A stretch of DNA of 64,000 nt from contig CP093829.1 of NCBI GenBank assembly GCA_033063855.1, positions 10,178,243-10,242,242 on the forward strand. The letters run 5' to 3'. Below the pieces are notes generated by a model. It saw only the letters and a list, made by a program, of their open reading frames with translations, was not told the origin of the DNA and made no database searches. Below are positions 20,378-35,300 of this stretch, piece after piece. The stretch is from Smittia aterrima. Taxonomy: Eukaryota > Arthropoda > Insecta > Diptera > Chironomidae. How positions within the stretch are numbered: the stretch's first letter is position 1; each line of letters starts with the position of its first letter. The position numbers were made by a program, and so were the translations under genes.

Positions 20378-23300
20378 AGAGATGTGATGGGTTTTGTTAT
20401 AAAATGTTTTTGCATTTACTCGTTCTACTTTCAATTGGATTATCCAGTGAAGTTCTAAAATGTAAACTTGCCTGTAACCTTCTAACACTCCACGTCACTG
20501 CTTCTGTAAACTAATTTCAGCTCCCTGACTCTGACACTTAAAATCTACGAAGAGATCCCTTGACTTCACCCATTTAATGGATCACATCACATTTTGCTAT
20601 TAGAAACTCAAAACATTTGATTAAGAAAATTGTTACTCATTCGATGATTGCCTCATCTTCATACACACCCGTCCCTTCATAAAGCATTTAATTAGCAAAT
20701 TGGAAATTGTTGGGAGCGCTATTTGGGCCGTTTTTGTATTCAAAATTCTGGGGTATCAATTCAATTTGGATTAATGCTATCAATTAAAACAGCAAAAGGC
20801 TCATGGTCGGCTCCTTTGTCACTCTTTCGAATAGAAAGAGGATTAATTAATTGATATGAATGCTTTGCCTTATCTGTGAAAAGCAATTGGGTAACAATGA
20901 AAAGGAGGAGAGTGGAAGTCGTAGAAAGTTCTAATTACTCGTTAGCAAATTTATGGTTTTTGATTCATCACGCTGGTCGAGGAGGGCATTCAACCGCTAA
21001 TTACACTGCCACAATAGTTGGATTAATGCTTTGCAGTAGTGATAAAAACTAATAAATTTCGTTTGCGGCGTGTCCTTCTGATTCAAGAGGTCCCGACACT
21101 CAGAATAGTGCGAAATCGGTAATTTATAGATTTAATTAGTAATTTCACTGGTCGCGGTACCTGACACGGCGCAACGCAGTCATACCAAAACAAGCTTTGT
21201 GGGAATTCGATTTGTTCGATTTGCTATTTGCGCACAGAAATGTTGAACTACATTCAGGTTCTGAATACATCGAAATTGAATTAATAAAGGAAATTCTATG
21301 GAAGCCAATTACCGGAATTATTTTCAAAGCTTCTCTGCAAACTTCATAAGCTCTTTCAAAGCTTTTTGATGAATCGAAAAAGAATTATTCAATCAGAAGT
21401 TTGTTTAAATCTGATGTAAAATTTGATTATTAAATCAATTTGAGTAACTCAGGTTTGAACACTTTCTAACTTTAATGTAAATTGAATGACCAACATTTCT
21501 AACACAAATCAAACGTAAATCCACTGAGCTCAGAGCTTAACTAAATTGGATCCGCATAAGCTTTAAACAGGTTGCCGATTTTAATTCCAAAAACTCTTTC
21601 ATCATCATGCGCTTCTCTTTTTTCATTGAAACCGCAACAAAGCAGAGAGAAACCAATTACGGGGCAGTTAATGCCTGCAACCAACAGCACTACGCCAGAG
21701 CCATGACCAAAGCGGTAAATAAAAAAAACACGAACGCAAAAAGAGAGAAATAATCAATAAGCATTTTCTCGTTAATTAAGCGACAAATTATAATAGAAAT
21801 TTACGATCTGTTGGGAATTAGAGAGAGAGCGAAGGGCGGCTGTGGAATCGCATTGAAATCGTATTTTCACTCGCTTCATTTACCATTTGTAAATTGAATA
21901 AATTTTTTTGTTGGTTCGCTCACCAAATTGAATTTTAATTCGATTTTCTTATCAATTTCGTTTGTTATATGTTTTGGGTCTTTAACCAATCGACCTGACT
22001 ACAGCAAATAAATTTGCTCGGAAATGGCGAGGAAGAAAAAAGTTGTTCATGCGATTGACGAAAAGCACTTATTATCATAAATAATGATTTCATTTGCCGG
22101 CCGACGATGTTTAACGATCAATAGCTTAAACGTTGGAGAGCTCAAAAGTTTATTATGAAAATTAGTCTCCCTAACGACAAATTACTTCGACTTTTTCCTT
22201 GGTTAATAGCATTTCATCAATGATATTTAATATTCTGGGAAATTAGGTTCATTTATTGAGTTAATATTCTTCCGATCGATATTTTCAATCGAATAAACTG
22301 TCCCATCATTCTCGAAAAAAATTTAGTGCCTGCCGTTTCTTGTCGAATTACATTAGGCACAAAAGTTGCTAAGCACACATGGCTGGTTCTCTTTTTGTTT
22401 AAGTGAGTCTCAGATGATTGAGAGTGAAGCATTTTCATTAGAATCGAGATGTGGGTGCAGAAATATTTCGAACTTTTAGGGATTTTCCTTCAGCCAAGAA
22501 GTCGAAGAGCTTGGCAATGTCTCTCGTGGCTGAACAGTATCCAAGTGCCTTATGTTCTTTTCATGTTCAAAAAATGCTTTCAAATTTGTCATCCATCAAA
22601 GTTGACATTTTAAATGACTTGTTCGTCAGTGTGCAGCACAAAGATGGGAGTGAAAAACGAGAATAAATTACATGCTTTTGCTCTTTTCTGCTTTCATGTT
22701 GAGGGTGCGATCAGAAGGTTTGTATCCTTTCGAAAATTGTTTTAAGATCAACGAGTTAAACTTCTTCCGATTGAATCGAGGTTTGGAAATTAAGTTTTGA
22801 CGAAACTTGCAAACATTCCTCTGCAGAAGCTTTATCATGATGCTGACTCTTCTTCCTTCTTTCTTTTGACGAAATGAAGTCACAAGCCATTTTAAAAATT
22901 ATAAAAGTCACTGAAATTTCTCGTTAAAAGCTTTTTAAATAACGTTTCATGCAGAAAATATCGCAAAACATTCATCACATTGAGCGAAGGAAAGAAGCGG
23001 AAAAACGCTGAGAAGATGTTTAAGCTAATTGGATGCTAAAAGCTGAAATCTCATTGTATGATGTTGAAAATGTTAATAGCTCAAACTTTGTAAATAAAAC
23101 GAGTTAAAAAGGAGAAACCGAATAGTATCAGGAGAAGCTTCTCTTTGTATCATCAAGAAAAGCGAGTTATGTGTTGGGAATCAAAAATCTTCTCAACATC
23201 AAAAATAATTTCTGAAATTTTCCATTCATTTCAATGATAGCAAGCTCTTCAATTAATTTTTTTCCATCGACTTTTCAAAGTTCAACAACCAAATGATCAA

Positions 23301-26300
23301 TTTGCGTTTCGTCATTCAAAACAACAAAATCCAATAATATCCTAACAGCCATTATAGCAACGACGAGAAAATGCGATTTGATCCAATTTTTCATGTGAAG
23401 GGAAAGAGAGTTCTCCCCCACGCTAATCTCCTTTGACATCAAATTTTTCATTAAATTTAATGAGCCACGTTTGAATGCTATGCGGCAAAACATTTTCAAA
23501 TTGATACGATTACATTTGAAAATAGAAGAAGGACATTTAGAGGAGAGCGAGAGTTCAATTTCATACATCGCGATATCAGCTCAAAAGCTAACGCAATCAA
23601 TTTATTAAACTGCCAAAGAGAGAGCATGTCAATAAACAGAAACTGACAAATTTTCAATCTGTAAATTTAATTTTGCTGTCGCTTTTTGATTTTTATTGGC
23701 TTTCGTTCTCTCGTTCTGGCAGTCGCTGATAAAACGAACATTAAACATGTTCATTTGTAGTCATTTCTGGTTGATGTAAATTGAGCTTGAAATGAAATGG
23801 AAAAAAAATCTGAACGAATGCATGCTATGCGCTTGAAAAAAAGCGCAATATCAACATGTTCTCCTGCATTTGCTGATATTAAAAAATATTTATTCATTTA
23901 TATGTTTGCTCGATTCGACAAACATCTCTCATTGCTTAGTTTTAAAACTGCTCTCGGAATCCAATATGTCAACGATGGAATCAAATGAAGATGCAAAATT
24001 GACGAATGCAGCGATTCGTTTCAAATGTGATTTATGCAATCCGATTGCATATTCATCGCTTCGTCGATAGCTCTTGTTGAAGAGGAGAAATATCCAATAA
24101 GCTTTGAAGCCGGGAAAATCTTCCATTAAGCAAATAAATAAAAAAAATAACTGAAGAATATGGAATGCAAAGCTTTTGAGAGAAAATTTCAGGTTGAGAG
24201 CTTTGAAAGCTTTCATAGAGAAATCTCGACGAGTCATCAACTTCAAACTTGTTCTCAGAACTTTTTCGATTTGCATTTTTCTTACTCATCTTCATTTCCT
24301 GAATGCTCTTCGAATAAATCAGAAACTACGTGAGAAGCGTAAAAGCGGAAAAAATTCGTTCAGTGTAGGTGAGGAAGTTCTCTCATTGAATAAATATTGT
24401 TTCTTCACTTGCAAGGGCAGATCGAATGTCTTTATAACGAGCTCCTCAAGCAGCACTGTAACCATAATACATTTTATTAGATTTCTCGGTTTATTATTTC
24501 AGCATTTCTTCCATCATCAGTTATTGACAAAAGCAATAAATTCATATTGAATTAGATCTCCTCGTAATTTTTTTTTGTTATGACGCTCGCTCCTTCTTTC
24601 TCCGGCATAAATATGAGTCGAGTCTTCGTCTTGGCTTACATTAGGGAGAATAAGAAGCTGGGAGTTTCATATTGAACGCTACATGATCTCACTATGACTG
24701 CAGGCGATATCCTTGAGTTGACAGAGCCCAATCGAATAAAGTTTTGCCTCGGCCATGTATGAAACATTTGTCGTGCTTTAAAGTAGAGTAAATTTATTTT
24801 TAAAGATCCCGCATTGCATCTTGCCAAACAGATCTTTGCATTCTGTCTTGTAAGCTCATGAGGAGCATAAGATTTTTCATCGTGACACAAAAAATGGAGC
24901 GCAAAATACATCAAGTGTCGCTTGTATCTCTCCGACAACGTCTGAGAAGACGGAAATTTATAAAACGTAAGCCTCGAGTATCACGATCTAAATGCATTCT
25001 CCGGGATGTGACACAATGGCATCCCTCGAGAGAAAAGCTTTTTCTTTCATTATTAAAAAATATCTCGACTGAATGAGTTTCCATCGCTTGCATTGCTCAG
25101 CATTCCGTGAATACATCGCTTGTTTATGTTCAACGAGGTTTTTTTTTTGCTTCTCTGATCTTTTATTTCTCTGCCAGGCTGAATGTAGCTTTGTTACAAC
25201 TTTAGGTGGATTCTCATGCTCTCTGCTAGATGTAATTCATTGAAGGAGAATAAAAAGTGAACTCACATAGCATTGAGCTTCGTTGTAATGTAACCTGCAG
25301 TCTCGTAGTTTATTGTGGGAAATACCTTGTGAGAGAGTACGAAGGAATTTGAATGAAAAGTATTGCTATCATACCTAACTACGGATATTGAAGACTTTCC
25401 ACACATTTTAAAATTCAAAACAATTCCAGCATTTCATTTCAAATTGTGTCGACGATGAATGCACGATGGGAAAATTCAATGGAGATTGTTGATGACGAAT
25501 GAATATTTTCAATTTACATACGAGACTTTTACTCGATGATATCGATCTTAATGCGTCAACTTGACTTTCAATCGAGAGGAGAGAAAAGCCAAGCAAGGGA
25601 AAATTGTTTTTCAATAAAATTTTCATCAACTGATAACGATCCTGTTAGGAAAGTTTTTGTGTTTGAGGGGGCGATGCGGTGTGACGACGGCAAGGATACA
25701 AAGTTTTGAATAACGCACGAGCTTTGAGCTAATTTCAGCCTCGAGGCTGTTTGAAACTCCAATAAATTTCTGAGATGGAAATGTCTCTCGGTGACTGTGC
25801 TCGGGTTTGTTTTGCGTCTACACATGAAGTAGATAAGCTGTAAGAAACTTTTCAGTCCTCGCTGAACTTTGATGTTTTCCAAGGAAATTTTAACTTCGCT
25901 TCTTCTACAAATTCGAGTTTCTTTTGGAAACTCAGAGTTAAGTTGACTTAACTTTTCTTACAACTTTTTGCATTAAACTTCCGACATTGAAGGATTAGAT
26001 TTTAAGCATCAGAGCATTCAATGAATAAAATGTTTGATGAACTCTCGATTTGCGCGATTTCTCAACGTACGAGTAAAATTTCCATAAATCTCGAATCTTC
26101 GATTTAAGTCAATAAATCAACGAAATTGCTTTCAAGCAAACATTCTCAAAAGCTTATTTCAATCTTGAAGAAAAGTTTTCAATTGTTCGCTAGCAATTTC
26201 GCATCAAGATTGATGACAATTCATAGTATGCAATCAAAAAGCTAAAAGGAAAATATTAAAAAGAGCTCAGCAAACTTTCCATCACGACTCAAAGCTCTCG

Positions 26301-29300
26301 AACAACGAGAGGGAAGAAAATATCTTTTCAATTTGTGAAGTTCACTCGACTGTTTAATTAAATTAAAATCGGCAAAATTCTCATTCAATATTTTGCTCCT
26401 GTGCAAAGTCTGTGCGCTTAATTACCCTGCGTTCACAATACCAAAGAAAAAGCAAAGGCTAGAAAAGTCAAGAGGTCAATTAGCAAATGATTTTGTTCCC
26501 CATATCAACAACGAACTCCTTTCATCTCGTGTACGCACACTTCAGTGTTTGTCGAAGCTTCTCAACTGTGTGATGGAATTTGGGGCATTTCGGTTCAGAG
26601 AAAACTGTTTACTCGATTGTGAACTGTCAAGTGAGTCTGAACCTTGCGTGAAACCTTGTCGCCTCTGTCATTACGAAATTTAATCCTTTATTAGCAATCA
26701 ATTCAGCAGAAGCGTCTTCGACGATAAAACAATTTTTCTTTGTCTTGGAATAATCAAAATACCGTCAATGACGAGCGGCGAAGAAAGAAACACACAAAAG
26801 CCGGAAATCATTAATTTATGTTGGATTACAGTTTTTGTTTACTCAGGTCGAGGCTTTTGCTGATTGAAGCCCGAAGATTCATTTCACTGATTTTTTTTTC
26901 TTTCCTTCTCTCACACATTTTTTCCTTCGGTTATTTAATGTTGTGCAATATCATTGCCGCTTGTTTTCCTTTTCCTTTTTGCGTCCGCTTGCCTCATCGT
27001 ATCTGCTCTCGTGCTGCTGAATTAATTTCCCTCAATAATAGATAATTAAAAATAGATTTGTTTGGTTTTGACCTTTCGCAAACAGAGAAGAAGAATGACA
27101 AACGAAGTGTAGGGAGAAAGGAAAAGTTTGCCTGAGAAGCAATAAAACAGAAAAGCTGTGACATGTTGAAAGAACAAGCGTCGTCATTAACATGAAGCAA
27201 GCGAAGTTTGCGACAGCTCCGTTTCAATCCCTATGGCTTCGCACGAGTTCAATTTCATGGAAATCACGCAAAATCAAATGAATCATAAGTAAAGCTTTCA
27301 CATGATTATGTATTAAAAGGGAGTGAGCTTTGGGATGAGGTTGAATATGGAAACGATGTGGAGAATGAATATGATGAATAGGAAACATTTTGATCCATTG
27401 ATCTCTTGGGGGAAAATAAGTTTTCAGTTTTCAATAAATTTACAAGAATTTGGAAAAACTATTTTGCTGATGGCGGTATCATCGCCCGTGATTATAAAAT
27501 ATTTCCAAACACACAATTTCTTCTCTCACCGAATTTTCTTGCTGATTCACTTCATTTCTTTTGGCATAAGCACACATATTTCTTATATCAATATTCCATG
27601 AGTCTCAGGCTTATGCTTTACGGGGGACGATTCTAAACACACGACTCAAATTCTTAATTGCTTTTGTTTCATGAATTTAATTTAAAATGGAAAAGCTGAA
27701 GCGATTCTCATCAAACAATAAATATTTTATGAAAGAGTTCACACAACCCTCAAATATCTCCCTGCAAATATGTTTTTTAGATTTCTCAGCTCACGCATAC
27801 ACAATGTTTGAACAACTTTCGCCTTTCAAGAATTCAAGAAAGAAACGTTTTATGCTTACATCGCGAAAAGAATCTCCGCGAGCGCACTTCAAGTGGGCCG
27901 TGAGTTGACGATCCGATATTAGCATGGACTGGGGTTGAAGAGTCGCTTTGCATAATGTAATGCTAATATGAAAGGAAGTTGATGGAGGTGAAGATAGAGC
28001 TTTACATGTTATTATTGCTTTCTTTCTATTCAAGCGCTTTCGATAATGAAAGTTGGTCGCGCGAGAAGGGTGAAAGCGTTAGAGGTTCAAATGTAATTTC
28101 CTAGTTTTTCCATCAAGCGGTTTTTGTACCTCGTCGCTTCTGTATAATTTCCATAACGGAGTGATTGTCGGCGATGACACCGTTCAAACTATCCCGCTTC
28201 GCTTACGAAGGCTTCCACCTCATTGCATGCAAGCAGTCATAATGAACAGTCTCATATCTATTACCAGTCAATTTAATTTCTATCACATGATTAAAGCTCT
28301 CTGCATGACTCGTTCACCTGATGGTGGTTTGCTTGAAGTACAACTAATAAATATTTCTAGATTGATCATGTTATGGCAAGATATTTCAAAATAATTGCAA
28401 TCGTTCTAGGTTTGCACTCTGCAAGTCATTACATGGCATTCATTTCGATAGGGCAACCGGTGAACAGTAAAAATCAATTTACAATGTGTGTTCACGAGTG
28501 TAGGAAGTAGAGGGTGAGAGCTGATGGCTTGTGTCTTGACACTAATTTGAAATCAATATCCAACCCAACAAAGTATGAGTACCAAAATAAATTCGTCGAA
28601 GCGTTGTGCATTCATTTGCATATTTAGGCAAATGTTTTGTGCTGTTGAATATCTTTGCACAGATCTAAATGCGAATTCAATTATTGTAGAATTACGATAG
28701 CATCAGAGGCGCTGCTCACTAATGAGATGTAAACACAATGTGTGCTTTACGTTCATTCGTTCCTTCACGCATCGACAGTCATTTTAAATGCAAATATATT
28801 TGTATAGATGACACGAAGGGGGAGTGAGATAGAGAGAGCAACTAAAGTGAATAAAAGTCGCTGCTCCTTTATTACTTCATCATTTACACACGCAATATTG
28901 TTTCGGAAAATAAATCCCGACACCTGAGCGTCGAGTGAATGGAAGAAGATGGTTGAATCACGGAGAAGGAATAATAAATCATCATGCCGCAGCAGCTGAG
29001 TGTTCTCTCCTCTCTTCCCTTCCTTTCTCAGTATACAAAAAGCGAACGAGACTTATTTAAAAAGTGAAAATTCATGGGCATCTGTTGATATATTCACTTG
29101 GAGCCTTCCCCTCTTACATCCCCAATCGAGCATATCTCCAATTATGCACCGCATCCGATGAGATATCCCGAGTAAAAAGTGACCGCACGATATTTCCTCT
29201 TCGACTTTGGCTTGTACACGGTCGAAAAAAAAACACAGAGAAGGATGGCGAGAAAGAGAAAATCCGTCGGGAGCGCAACGAAAAAAAAAGAAGAAAAAAA

Positions 29301-32300
29301 GATGAAAAATGAAGCGGAGAAAATATTTTCGGTCGGAAATGAAAATGAACATGATAATACAAGGCGATATGGAAGAGTTTTCAATGAAACAAATTGATAG
29401 CGAAAGCAGCGAGGAAAATTTTGTTAGCTGGAAGAGCTTTCAAATGCGCAAGTTGTGTCGCTGGAAGTCGAGCGACTTGGAAAGCTCTGGAAATTGTGTC
29501 AATAAACGCCATTTAGCTAGAGATGTTTATAGTGCGACCAACGAGATGACGAAGAGCAACAGAACAAAACTCAAAGGTTCAAAACAAAAAAGTTTATACG
29601 TCAACCGCAATTCTCATCTCTACTTTTACATTCTCTGTTTCAACATTTGCGGTCTCAATGGCTTCAAACAAAACTTTCGTCTTTCAACTCATTCTTCTTC
29701 ACTAACGAAATCTAAACCAGATTTTTATGGATCTTTGAGCAACGTCGAGAGAAACTTTTCGAGTTTGTCCCTTTTCGCTCTGTTTGGAAGTAAATATTTA
29801 AGGTTTGCTAATAGTATAATTGAATCTCGGAATCCAAATCAAATGGAAAAGAATAGAAGAAACGACGGAAAAGGGTTTTGAAGAGTCTTTGTGTGTTGCT
29901 CTCGTCGCTTTTCTTCTCCATGAGGCAACGAGAAAGTTTCAGTTGATGTTATTTTATGAACCCCGAACACGAATGAACATAATATGGATCTTTTATGTTT
30001 TATTTTCCTCAAATTCCTTTTCTAATTTCTTTACGACGAAACCACTTAACAATCGAGCTCGATACGATGAATCGAGTGAAATCGAAAGTTTCCGGTTTCG
30101 TTTGTAAAAATCCCTTTTTCTTCATCATCATCATCGTCTTTCGTCAAGACGTTTTTATGTCCTCAGTCACATAACTTCATCTTCAAAATGCCTTCGAGGA
30201 GAGAAGGGAGAAAAAGATCAACATCAAGTTTTATTTGAGCGATGTGAAGGGAATGTTGGGCGAAAATAAATATTGTGTGTCGAGTTCGAGGTTTGAACTT
30301 TTCCAATCTTAAACCCAAGATGAGCAGCAGTAGCAACAGAGTAAAGAAGAAGATCGCAAATATAAAATTTATATATTTAAACTTTGGGGAATCTTGGAAG
30401 ATTCAAATAAACTTTTGATATTTATTTTTATTGGTGAATTTACATCGTCGAAGAATCCGACTTTACAAACGATAGTTTCATGATGTAAGAAAGACGATTC
30501 AGATTTGTTCTTCTGCTTTTTGCAGCCGGATATTCCCAGAAGGAGTAATCGTCGTTGCTGCAGTGAAAAACTGGATCCTTTGAGTCTTAAATTTCACTTC
30601 GAAGTGGAATCCTGTTTACCGCTTCTATGTAATTTGATTCAATTTTATTCGTCGCCATCTCCTCTCCTGCATTTTCCTTCAAGAAAGATTTTAACTCGCA
30701 AAACTTTGAAAGGAAAGTTTTTGATTAAAAGTTTCTCCTTTCTTCAAATTTCGCTGTCAGTCAAAAATTATTCACATTTTTGATGAAGAGACGACGAAGT
30801 GTTAACTCTTTAGCTGTTAAAAATCAAAAGGCTTAGTGCGACAACGACGTCAAGTTCATTGAAAGCTTTTTTAAATTTATATTTCGTGTCGTGAACTTAC
30901 AGACAATTTTTATCAAAGACTTTTTGTTTTGAGCTTAATCGTTTCAAAGCATTATTGCCGCCACTTTTATCAAAGTATTTAAAACTTTCAAAAAGAAGCA
31001 TTTAAAAGACTTTTGAAAAGAGATCAATTTTCACAAAAGAATTTCAGACTAATTGATGAAGATATTTCTTATGTTTACTCTTTGAAACTTTAGAAAGTGA
31101 GCTTTCGCAAAAAGTTTAAAGCACAAAAGCTTTTAAATTCCTCGCGCGAAATTTCAATAACTTTCCGTGGAAAAATCTTCTTGAGAAAAGTACAGAGCTT
31201 CATTAAGTTCTTCTCGCACCGACCGCTCATTCATAATGCAACGTGGCATCATCGCAGCCCGTAACAAAGCTGAGCAAAGTTCAGAATTTTGATAACGCTT
31301 TCATCACAGAAACTCTTTAAAACTTTTCCAATTGAAGTTTGTTCAAGGGAAATTGCATAATGTTGATGAAAATAATGCGATAATTGCTTCACGTTGCAGA
31401 TGATAATTGGATAAATATCGCTGGCAACAAGCAAGAGCGGTTCGGATAAAGTTAAAGCGCAATTTAGGTGTCATGTTTGTTAGATTGCTTTCTTTATTTT
31501 TTTTTATAGAAATTAAGTTTTCACTCAATTTAACATAACAAGGGCGATCACAACAACGAATACTAGGGCGTCACGCTATTCAAAAGGAAGAAATCCAAGT
31601 ACCGAGCGCTCGACACTCTTCGGTAATTAATTCGTTTAGTATGAAGTTTGCGTACTTTGTAAGCGGAATTTATTGTTAAAGGTTAATAAGAAATAATTCT
31701 CGCATCTATCGAAGTGAAAAATCATTTGCTGCACGCGAGGTACTCGGTTGAAAATTATTTTTAATTACACAGCGTTCGCTCCTTACTTGCTTGCTTCAAA
31801 CATTCAATAAGAGCTTTCAAATCCGAGATTCCTACAAAAGTTTTAATTGCAGTTCGCAATGAAAGCCGTCGAGGAAACATGGAACCGACAGCAAGCTTCA
31901 TTTATTTTCCAACAGCTCGATGTGAATCAAATCGACTGCAGTCATCATGTCTACGCGCTCGACCGAATTGACGATGAATATTAACTGCTCTTTAGCAAGC
32001 AAAACTATGACTTTGCCGAAAATTTGTCGGTACTCTCATAATTGGATCTGTCAGAAGCAGCAAAATGTTTTGTGTACTTTCTAGTAGCTGATGGTGAAAG
32101 TGGATAAATTGCAGGGAATAGACATTTAATTAAAAGTATTTGATTGTGAGCACATGAATTTGCAAAAACGACATCGACTAATGGAAAGATAAACTGAGAG
32201 TTCCAGATTCAAATGAAGCATTCAGACATTTCAAACGAGACGAGACGTGAACGGCTAATGGAACAAGCAAACAAACTTTTAATCACCTCACATCAGAACA

Positions 32301-35300
32301 ATTTTTGAACTTCGTTTCTTCTCGACCGCATTCACAGATTACTCAAGTGCTAATGCACATCCATTAACGGTAATCTTTCATTCGGGACGAAGTATCAAGA
32401 TCCTCTAATCCTTCTTCACTTTTCTTTTTCGTTCGGTCTCCACATCGATCTGTTCTTCTAATCCATCTTAATGAGTTTGCGAAATAAAACAAAACTTTCC
32501 TGCTTCTCTCTATCATTCACAAACATTCACATTCATCATGTAATCCAATGAAGAAGGGAAAGAAGAAATAATTCAATAAGCTCAAAAATGTTGACTGAAG
32601 ATCCACAAAAATTTGTTCGGACATGTGCGGGGTGGAATTAGAGAAGAGAGGGAGGAATTGTTTTGCGTCTTACTGTCAGCTCATAGAGTAATTTCAGATT
32701 AGAGTGACACAAAACAAATCGTATAAGGTGAAGACTGTCACTAACGTCTTGTTTATGTTCTCTATGAACATCGAAAGCTCTCCCCACTAGAGACTAAGCT
32801 TTGCATAGATGGCAAGACGCTTGTGTGTCACCCGCACATCAGGTAAGCTCACGTTCACCACGATCTTGAGAAAAGGGACCGAAATAAAGGAAGAAGCAGA
32901 AGTATTAAGACGAAACTACTGCTGCTGGTTTCATCTCTCATCTATTAATACTAGAAATTTGTTTTGGCCCGTACGTGATCAGAATAACGCATTGAGATCT
33001 CCTCCTTCGCTGCCTTGTCCTACAGAGATAGTTTCGGGCTCTTGTATTCTCCTCTCAATAAGCTTTTCTTCGTATCGTCTTCGTTGTCGTCTCTTTAGGA
33101 GAGGTCGAGCGACATTAGAAGAAAGAAAATTCTCTTCTATTTTCTTAGCCATTAAAGAGATTACTCGAGCTTGTAGATATTTCGTGATGAGAACTTTATC
33201 ATTTTATTTTCCTTTTTAATTATTTTATGCTGTGCTTGCACAAAACAGCAATAAAACGCTCTCTCCGCCTTCGCTGCTTTCTCATCAGTTCTCGTCGAGG
33301 TTTTCAGGGTTGTTCACGAGAAGATTAACGAAAGAATAAACAACACAACGAGCGGATGTTTAGCGCATGTAAAGAAATTGTTTGTGCTTATCATTCTGAA
33401 CTCGTTCGCGATATATCGGAAATTTGAGGAGATTTTCAAGCTTTCAGTGTGCACGGGGAGGAAGGAAGAATGTTTAATCTTGCAAACATCTCACAATCTG
33501 TTCGAAATTAAATTATTCAAAACTTTTTTCCTTGCTCTTGGTTGAAGTTCAATCTGTGAATCAGTGAAAATCCACACGAGTAAGTTGTGAAAAGATTCTA
33601 TCATCGCTCGAAGCCAGAAAGCAAGTCGATGGATTGAAAGTTTATAATTCATTGTTTTGCCATTTTTCTCACGTTTTTTTTCATCGACCCAGCATTCGAA
33701 AGATGAGGAGAACTAAACAAACAACATCACAAAATCAATTTCCCGAAAGTTTTACTGATCTTCATGTTTTCTTCTCTTTCTATGTGGAGTCGAAAATTGC
33801 AATTTAATTGAATTTTTCGCTCATTTCTCATTCAGGCTCCATCGACATAGCTCGAGGACTTGTTCCTCTTTCAGTTTGCCTTTGTAATTTCTTTCCGTGA
33901 TGGGTTGAGAAGAATGAACTGCTCGCGGTTGTTTGCCTGTAACTTTAGCCAATTATTCAAAGTGCTCCGCTCAACTCTCAACACTCCCTTCGTTTAATTC
34001 TCTTCTTCCTCGAGCATTAGTTAGCTCCTCTCGTATATGCTTGGACATCGTGTTTATTTGTTTACCAACAATGTCCATGTTATCGCTTTTAAACATAACT
34101 TTAAAGCAAACAGCGAATCTCTGAGTCTGAAGGATTTATGGTTGTAAAAACATATTTGATAGGGTTCGCTCAAGTATCATGTTTCATCCTAAAACAACAA
34201 GGATTTTACTTTTTCTCTCCTCCGCAAGCGGAATCCGTAAAAAAAATCACAAAAAGCGACACGAAAAAGGGAAAAGTAAGAAAAGCCTCTCGAGTTATGA
34301 GAATAATTTCTGAGTTAAGCTTAATATATCGTGGCTTCATTCGACCCAGGATTTCTTCCCGTCTCAATGTTTATGCGATTAAAAATATGTTGAATTAATC
34401 TCCTTTCGCAAAATTCCTCGGTTTATGTTTATGAAGATAAAAATTTGTCAAAGGATTCCACAAAAAGATTTTCGCCGAGTGCCATAAATTATTCATGGAG
34501 AAGGCGAGACGCTTTACCCATGAACAACTCAACCCTTCCGGAGTTATGGAGTCTTCAATGGCTTTTCTTTAAGATATCCGCTGATTATTGTTATTGAAAT
34601 CAAATAATGAAATTACACTCGAACGAGTGACATGTCCTCGGAAGGAAAAAAGAAAGGACGATACATTTATATCAATGAGAATAGAAGCTTTTGCGTTTCT
34701 TACGAAACGAGATCAATTTTTCATCTTCAATACACCCCAGAAAGTCATCGGAGAAGAAAACTTTCCGTTTTGTTGCTCTTCTGTGCGAAGGGATGTTCAT
34801 GCCTAAAGTGAAGCTGTTCCTGTTTTTACATGATGCCATTTTTTATGTTTTCCTTCGTGCTCGCCACAATTTTTTTTTCATCTCTGCTCCCCTCTCACGC
34901 TCGGAATGTGCCGCAATACAGATGACTCAATGAAACATCATAAAATATGTAACAACCCAACGAGACCGAGACACAAGCGAAGCGGCATATGTAGATCTGG
35001 CTTTTTTAATGTCGAAACATAAATTTTATTTGTCAGAAAATGACGACAAAATTGAAAAATAGAAAACCTTTTTCTCCTGCTCGTTGTCAACTCTCGCTTG
35101 AAAGTTGTGTGTACGAGAATATTTTCAAGAGACGACCGACATGAAGCGAAAAAGTGTGTTGTGAAATGAGCCTAAACAATAATAATAAAAATGAATGGCT
35201 CTGGCTTTTTAACGTTCCGAGTGGGGACGGTCCGTAAATCACGTGAAGTTCTTGTGATCGACGGGGGAGCCTTGAAAGTTCCTCAAACTTTTGCAGCATT

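Noticed and set aside
29309..29881. 190-codon plus-strand frame
   Set aside because: Low-complexity, Ser/Asn/Lys-rich, purine-biased region with no domain, splice context or paralog.
32809..33219. 136-codon plus-strand frame with a GTAAGC donor-like site near its start
   Set aside because: No acceptor or downstream exon found and no recognisable domain.
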